Below, in pieces: positions 18,006 to 22,577 of a DNA stretch of 22,577 nt. Under the pieces are notes generated by a model, which had not been told where the DNA came from, made no database searches, and saw only the letters and a program-made list of their open reading frames with translations. Each line of letters starts with the position of its first letter. Positions within the stretch are counted from its first letter, which is position 1. Location: assembly GCF_016919175.1 (NCBI RefSeq), contig NZ_JAFFPU010000014.1:1-22577 (forward strand). The letters run 5' to 3'. The stretch comes from Leptospira ainlahdjerensis (GTDB taxonomy: Bacteria > Spirochaetota > Leptospiria > Leptospirales > Leptospiraceae). The position numbers and the translations under genes were made by a program.

Positions 18006-19961
18006 TTAGGTCTGATCTTCCGCCAATACGATCAAGGAATCTTCGGGGCGGATGGAGAATTGGGTGTTTTTGGGAGGAATGAGATGTACTCCGTATCCTT
18101 TTTCCTCGTCTTTTTCTTCGGATGCGATTCTAATTCCGAAACAGGTTTCTCCGCGTTTGAGCGCCGCGTTTGCACAATCCGCAAAGGAAACAACTTGGGA
18201 TACATTTTCGAAATACAAAGAAACTGGTTTGAGATAGATTTCGCTTCCCTCGGGGCTGAAAAGATTCTCATAAACGCGCATAACGTCCGGTTCTTGAGAA
18301 ACCTGTGCCATCATCTTCGAAACGAATTGGTTGGAAATCAGGAAATCTTTCACTCCAGTTTCCAATACGATCTCCGTGTTTTCGGAGTTCATAATCTCAG
18401 TTATCAGCTGAGTTCTCGGTTGGTTTCCGGTTTTAAAGGTATATCGTTTAAAATACTGACGGAAACGAAGAAGCAAGGAGATCGTCTGGGCGTCCACTTC
18501 CTCTATGTTTTCTTTTTCTTCGGCTAAGAATATTACGGAATCGTAAGATTCAGGCGCGAGTCTTTTCATCACGGATTCTTGGGAAAGGTCTGCCTGAAAG
18601 GAGCGTAACGTGATTTTCGGATATTTTTTCTTCAGTCGAACGACTGAACTTTTGAAGTCGTCGTCGATCTGTTTTACCAAAAGGTCGATCGTAGACCCGG
18701 GGGCGACGAACTTTGCGTATTCTTCCACTATGAGAGGACTTTTCGAATTCCATCCTACGATCAATTGTTTGTCGATCGGGTTTGAACGTTTCCTTTTCGG
18801 AATCTGAAAGTCTCTCGGATTTGCCACCACATTGTCCGAGTATCGAATTTTAGAATCGTCTTCCGCCAAAAGTACGGCGTCTTCCTCGTCTCCTGGAACA
18901 TAACTCGAAGGAGGATTTAAGACGATGTCTCCGTCGGCTTTTCGAAATCCCAAAGGGACTGATTCGTTAAACCGAAATGAAATTTCCTGAAACGGAAGTC
19001 CGTTCCATCCGTTTTTGGGTTTGTAAAAATAGATCTCGTCGCCTTCGAAACCGACTAAGTTGGAATAGACGACCGCGAGGCCCGAAGTTCTGGAAGTTTG
19101 TACGAGAAGTTTTGCGAGAATATTTCTTTCGTCCATCACTTGGATCGAGGAGGAGAGTTCCTGCGCGATCTGACGATTCTCCTCCCCGTAAAGTTCCGCG
19201 ACGATCGGAGGAAGTTCGTTGCCTTGTCCAAGCGCGACCAATGCCATCAAAGATTTTAACACCTTTGCGTCTCCGATCGATCTTCCTTCCTTGGATTCTT
19301 CGTCGCCGGATGCGTTCAGAACCAAAACCGACTTCGCTTCTTTTGCGTTTACTTTTCTGAGAGAATGTAAACTCGAGGGAGTTCCCGAACGAGTGATTAC
19401 TTTTGTAGTCTTACGATCGGAGAGGTTTTCTGCGAGGAAATCGTCCATCACTTCCTTGTCTTCTTCGGCGAGGATGACGACGACCGCTCTGGACTCGGAT
19501 GAATTCGCTTCGATGAGTTCCTTGATGATTTCAACAACCCTGACTCCGAATCCAAGAATGATCGTATGATCGGATTCTAATACGTCGCTTTTTCCCTTTC
19601 TCAAATCCTGAATCTTCTGATCGAATTGGTTGGTAATAAAAGCCACCAAACTCGAAAAGAGAACAAGTCCGAGAAAAACCGTAAGAATCCCGGAAATTTT
19701 GTTGAACCAGTTCGATTCTCCGTCTTCCGCTACCGCACCTGCGTCGGAGATCTGTAAAAATACTCTCCACAAAAATTCCCCCTTTCCTTGGATCGATTCG
19801 TCCGGAAATATCCAACCGCCTAACACGCGTACAATGGAGAGGGATAAGAATGCGATTAAGAATAAGGTGATCAGAGCCGCGAAAACCGCACCTCCTCCCT
19901 TGGACATAAAATTGTCGAAATGATAACGAAGTTTATCGGAGAATTTATGTTTTGATTTCAT
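18006..19961 (-). CDS. CASTOR/POLLUX-type ion channel with RCK-like domains
   Basis: About 651 residues. After a basic N-terminus come a transmembrane helix (GGGAVFAALITLFLIAFLSLSIV), a pore-like segment (LWRVFLQISDAGAVAEDG) and another helix (ISGILTVFLGLVLFSSLVAFITNQF). Two tandem Rossmann-like RCK regulatory regions follow, the first starting DHTIILGFGVRVVEIIKELIEAN, the second KQLIVGWNSKSPLIVEEYAKF. This matches the CASTOR/POLLUX/SYM8 ion-channel family (PF06241-type). The SDAG filter-like segment differs from the K+ channel TVGYG, so ion selectivity is open. The start at 19961 is chosen because the 40 residues upstream in frame are basic, unlike the family, and overlap the next gene. A strong terminator follows. 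Confidence 0.78.
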   Translation of the reverse strand: MKSKHKFSDKLRYHFDNFMSKGGGAVFAALITLFLIAFLSLSIVRVLGGWIFPDESIQGKGEFLWRVFLQISDAGAVAEDGESNWFNKISGILTVFLGLVLFSSLVAFITNQFDQKIQDLRKGKSDVLESDHTIILGFGVRVVEIIKELIEANSSESRAVVVILAEEDKEVMDDFLAENLSDRKTTKVITRSGTPSSLHSLRKVNAKEAKSVLVLNASGDEESKEGRSIGDAKVLKSLMALVALGQGNELPPIVAELYGEENRQIAQELSSSIQVMDERNILAKLLVQTSRTSGLAVVYSNLVGFEGDEIYFYKPKNGWNGLPFQEISFRFNESVPLGFRKADGDIVLNPPSSYVPGDEEDAVLLAEDDSKIRYSDNVVANPRDFQIPKRKRSNPIDKQLIVGWNSKSPLIVEEYAKFVAPGSTIDLLVKQIDDDFKSSVVRLKKKYPKITLRSFQADLSQESVMKRLAPESYDSVIFLAEEKENIEEVDAQTISLLLRFRQYFKRYTFKTGNQPRTQLITEIMNSENTEIVLETGVKDFLISNQFVSKMMAQVSQEPDVMRVYENLFSPEGSEIYLKPVSLYFENVSQVVSFADCANAALKRGETCFGIRIASEEKDEEKGYGVHLIPPKNTQFSIRPEDSLIVLAEDQT

Positions 19962-20038
19962 GCCGGTGAATGGAAATTCATGCCGCCATTTTATCAAATG
20001 GAAAATAATTTCTTTTCGGAAAAATCGAAAATTCTTTC

Positions 20039-20464
20039 TTAGATCGCCGAAAAAAAGAGAAGGGCGGAAAGCAGAAGGCATAGAGGAGAATAATACTTTG
20101 TGTCGTTTTTAGCAAACGTGGTTCCCCTAACGCTTTTAAAAAAACCGACCAGTCGAAATTCTCCAATCGCGCGCAAAAGAAATACGAGAGAAAGAAAAAG
20201 GGTTCCGTAGTGAAGCAGCGGTTTTGGGATTCCGATCGGATTCTCAAATGTAAGTCCGATCGGCAGAGATGCCGCACCTAAGAGTAGGATTCCGACGATA
20301 AGGGTCGCAAATTTTCCGGGAAGAAACGCTGGTTTTCCGTTTATTTCCGGAATGACTTGGTTGCCACCGGTCCGACCTCCCGCCAGCCAATAAAAATGAA
20401 TCCCGGATAAAAACAAAAGGATCAGACCGGCGATCCAGGATAGAATTGGTTGGAGAGAGATCAT
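20039..20464 (-). CDS. DUF3995 small membrane protein
   Basis: A 141-residue protein with four hydrophobic helices (about residues 5-25, 50-70, 82-100 and 122-140). The FLSGIHFYWLAGGRTGGNQVIPEINGKPAF stretch is typical of DUF3995 proteins, as is the FLRAIGEFRLVGFFK motif before the last helix. The function is unknown. GGAG 6 nt before the ATG supports the start. It lies 14 nt after a MarR-type regulator gene and is probably co-transcribed with it, perhaps as a target of that regulator. Confidence 0.8.
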   Translation of the reverse strand: MISLQPILSWIAGLILLFLSGIHFYWLAGGRTGGNQVIPEINGKPAFLPGKFATLIVGILLLGAASLPIGLTFENPIGIPKPLLHYGTLFLSLVFLLRAIGEFRLVGFFKSVRGTTFAKNDTKYYSPLCLLLSALLFFSAI

Positions 20465-20478
20465 TGGTGGCTCCGCTT

Positions 20479-20937
<459 letters not shown>

Positions 20938-20967
20938 ATTTTACCTAATTTTAGAATTTTTTTTCCA

Positions 20968-21432
20968 TCAGGCAAATTGATATAGATAGATTACCTCTCC
21001 GACCGCGGCCGCTTTTGTGGATCCTTCGGTTTCGAAAGTCATCTTAAGAGTCATTCTCGCTGTACCTCTTAGGTCTTTGAGCTCGATCAACTCCGCTCTG
21101 ATTCTCAACTTGCTTCCTACTTTTACGGGCTCTAAAAACCGAAGTTTTTCCATTCCGTAATTGATCCCCATCTTAATATTCTTTAATTCTAATATTTGAG
21201 ATAAGAGGTAGGGTGCCATGGAAAGTGTAAGATATCCGTGTGCAATCGTCCCGCCGAACGGAGATTCCTTAGCCGCTCTTTCGGGATCCGTATGTATCCA
21301 CTGATGATCCAGGGTCGCATCTGCAAACCGATTGACTTGTTCCTGGGTGATCGTGTGGTATTCGGAAGTCCCGATTTCTTTTCCGGTGTAGGCTTCTAAT
21401 TCTGCAAAACTGGATAATACTACTTTAGCCAT
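20968..21432 (-). CDS. MaoC-family (R)-specific enoyl-CoA hydratase-like protein
   Basis: A 154-residue single hot-dog-fold hydratase. The catalytic Asp and His are in [14 protein letters not shown] (Asp42 and His47), the usual [YF]xxxxxDxNPxH hydratase-2 element. The second conserved stretch [20 protein letters not shown] follows. Members hydrate trans-2-enoyl-CoA to (R)-3-hydroxyacyl-CoA, or act as nodulation-type NodN-like dehydratases; the close match of length and motifs to NodN/MaoC small proteins supports either. It would act in the cytoplasm on acyl-CoA. AGGAG 6 nt before the ATG is a strong ribosome-binding site. It lies 12 nt after the upstream lipoprotein gene. Confidence 0.88.
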   Translation of the reverse strand: MAKVVLSSFAELEAYTGKEIGTSEYHTITQEQVNRFADATLDHQWIHTDPERAAKESPFGGTIAHGYLTLSMAPYLLSQILELKNIKMGINYGMEKLRFLEPVKVGSKLRIRAELIELKDLRGTARMTLKMTFETEGSTKAAAVGEVIYLYQFA

Positions 21433-21444
21433 GTTGTTCTCCTT

Positions 21445-22083
21445 TTACTCCGTTTTTTGTTTTAATCTATTTGTAAGTTGTTCGAAAATTTCAGATTCCA
21501 AGTTGGAAAGGTCAAAGCCGTCTTGAAGACCCAATGCCTTTCCCGAATACATCGCCTTCCAGACAATCTCTCCGTTTTCGACGTCCATCGCTTTCACCGT
21601 AACTTCCAAAATCGCGTTTCCGGATGCGGTTCCATAATCCGTAAAATCCGTAAAAACGGCGATGTCGCCTTTGAGAAGTTTTGCGATCTTAATTCCCTTT
21701 TCCTCGTTAAAGGCAGAATCGTTTTCCATCGTGGATCGAAACTGTCTTTCCGTGTTATATCTTTCCTGTACCTTTCCGCCGTAATTCAAAATCGTAAGTT
21801 CCAACTTTTCAAAACTTCTGGATTCTACGAATTTTCTCTGATCTGCATTCTGATCTTTTAAGAGCCAACCCGAACGAATCTGAATCGGAAATACGATGTG
21901 TTTTGTTTTTCGTTCCAGAGTAAACCCTCGTCGAACAAACACCGTTCCGAAGATGGAATTTTTGGAAGTGGCACAATCGGTAAAAAGAAGAAAGAATAGG
22001 ATTAGGGCGAAAGGAAAACGATAGAAAGAAAGAAAAATGTTCTCTTTCCGGGAAAAGGGATCTGCGTTGCGTGCGGCGGACAA
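21445..22083 (-). CDS. Small lipoprotein, CsgG/LpoB-like fold possible
   Basis: A 212-residue predicted lipoprotein. After a charged stretch, a hydrophobic segment ([10 protein letters not shown]) ends in FTDC with Cys37. No internal Met exists before the lipobox, so the start is TTG at 22083, with AAGGA 7 nt upstream. This gives an unusually long n-region. The mature part ([23 protein letters not shown]... [25 protein letters not shown]) resembles the CsgG/LpoB/FlgT-type pattern in which a lineage of lipoproteins bears a V-D-x-E-x-G-E-I-V-W strand turn. I infer this weakly. It is the first gene of a likely operon with the MaoC gene 12 nt downstream. Confidence 0.7.
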   Translation of the reverse strand: MSAARNADPFSRKENIFLSFYRFPFALILFFLLFTDCATSKNSIFGTVFVRRGFTLERKTKHIVFPIQIRSGWLLKDQNADQRKFVESRSFEKLELTILNYGGKVQERYNTERQFRSTMENDSAFNEEKGIKIAKLLKGDIAVFTDFTDYGTASGNAILEVTVKAMDVENGEIVWKAMYSGKALGLQDGFDLSNLESEIFEQLTNRLKQKTE

Positions 22084-22451
22084 TTCGTTTTCCTTTGTCG
22101 GACCTTTCCTAGGAGAAGTCAGTGCTTTGATTTGTCCATCTGTTTTTTGTCAAACTAATTCGGCCTTTCCTTTCGAAAGAAAAATTCCTTAAGAGAAAGT
22201 TCCATTGATTAATGTAGTAGAACTCACGTCTTTTCAGGTTATAAATTCTCCATTCCTACATTGCCTTTTTTAAGAATGCTTTCTCTTTTTCCCTTTTGAA
22301 AGATTAGAATCTGCTGAAATGTTACATGGGAGGTTTTGGTTCTTCTTTTCTTTGGTTTTTTGATTCTCTGTTTCATTTAGAAATTCTGGATTTGGAAGGC
22401 GTTTCCGGAAACAAGCCGAGATCGCGTTCTGGGACCTCGGTTTTATTTTGC
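22084..22451. other. Gene-free stretch before the edge repeat
   Basis: I find no gene with a credible start. A perfect TTGACA on the minus strand (22153-22148) lacks a good -10 at normal spacing, but the promoter of the 22083 gene presumably lies near it. Confidence 0.35.
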
Positions 22452-22577
22452 TTTTTCCAACTTCGTTGGAAGCCACTCACTTCGCTTCCGCTGTTCGTTG
22501 GCTATTTCGCTCTCTACGGATCGCTGTTTTTCCAACTTCGTTGGAAGCCACTCACTTCGCTTCCGCTGTTCGTTGGC
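22452..22577. repeat. 51-bp perfect direct repeat, 75-bp period, cut by the window edge
   Basis: Positions 22452-22502 and 22527-22577 are identical; 24 bp separate them, so the period is 75 bp. Each copy contains the palindrome TTCCAACTTCGTTGGAA and an overlapping GGAAGC/GCTTCC pair, giving mutually exclusive hairpins. The period is a multiple of three and one frame on each strand is open throughout, so part of a repeat-containing protein extending beyond the window is possible. Confidence 0.8.

Noticed and set aside
22148..22153. TTGACA -35 box as promoter of the 22083 lipoprotein gene
   Set aside because: At 16-18 bp spacing no acceptable -10 hexamer is seen.

Overview
The window reads as chromosomal DNA of a Leptospira species, most likely of the pathogenic clade. 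Supporting this are predicted lipoproteins with loose spirochaetal lipoboxes, a WG-repeat (KWG) protein, an AarF/UbiB-LspA gene pair, frequent TTG/GTG starts, and dispersed repeats built on GTAGGAACTC / GTCGGAACTCCGAC that I recognise from leptospiral genomes. Base composition looks higher than L. interrogans, but I did not compute it and cannot name the species.

Layout. 1-870: gene-free, with a palindrome-bounded dispersed repeat. 893-6019 (minus): a tight five-gene run reading Gfo/Idh-type oxidoreductase, ABC1/UbiB-type kinase-like protein, signal peptidase II (lspA), cyclic-nucleotide-binding protein, AI-2E/PerM-type membrane protein, then a terminator-like hairpin. Two GTAGGAACTC inverted-repeat elements lie here, one inside the oxidoreductase reading frame and one just upstream. 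6370-6957 (minus): WG-repeat lipoprotein.

7103-9377 is the most interesting part. It looks like an integrase-less integron cassette array (CALIN-like). GC-rich, long, foldable repeats have attC-type outer boxes (GCCTAAC/GTTAGGC or GTCTAAC/GTTAGCC). They separate small minus-strand cassettes: higB-higA, then relB-relE, then a one-gene membrane-protein cassette. Each coding unit ends 14-28 nt before the first box of the next site, and two of three cassettes are type II toxin-antitoxin modules with their own promoters, as is typical of sedentary chromosomal integrons. No integrase gene is in the window.

9639-16547: minus-strand amidase, then plus-strand ankyrin-repeat protein, orphan N6-adenine DNA methyltransferase (with a T9 tract just after its SAM motif), alpha/beta-hydrolase lipoprotein and DUF2461 protein. 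16564-22083 (minus): PPC-like lipoprotein, a terminator, a CASTOR/POLLUX-type ion channel with RCK-like regions, DUF3995 membrane protein, MarR regulator, MaoC-type hydratase and a small lipoprotein. The right edge carries two identical 51-bp copies of a 75-bp-period direct repeat.

Functionally, LspA would process the four predicted lipoproteins in this window. The MarR, DUF3995 and MaoC genes are closely spaced and may be co-transcribed. All functional calls rest on motif reading only; no database search was run.
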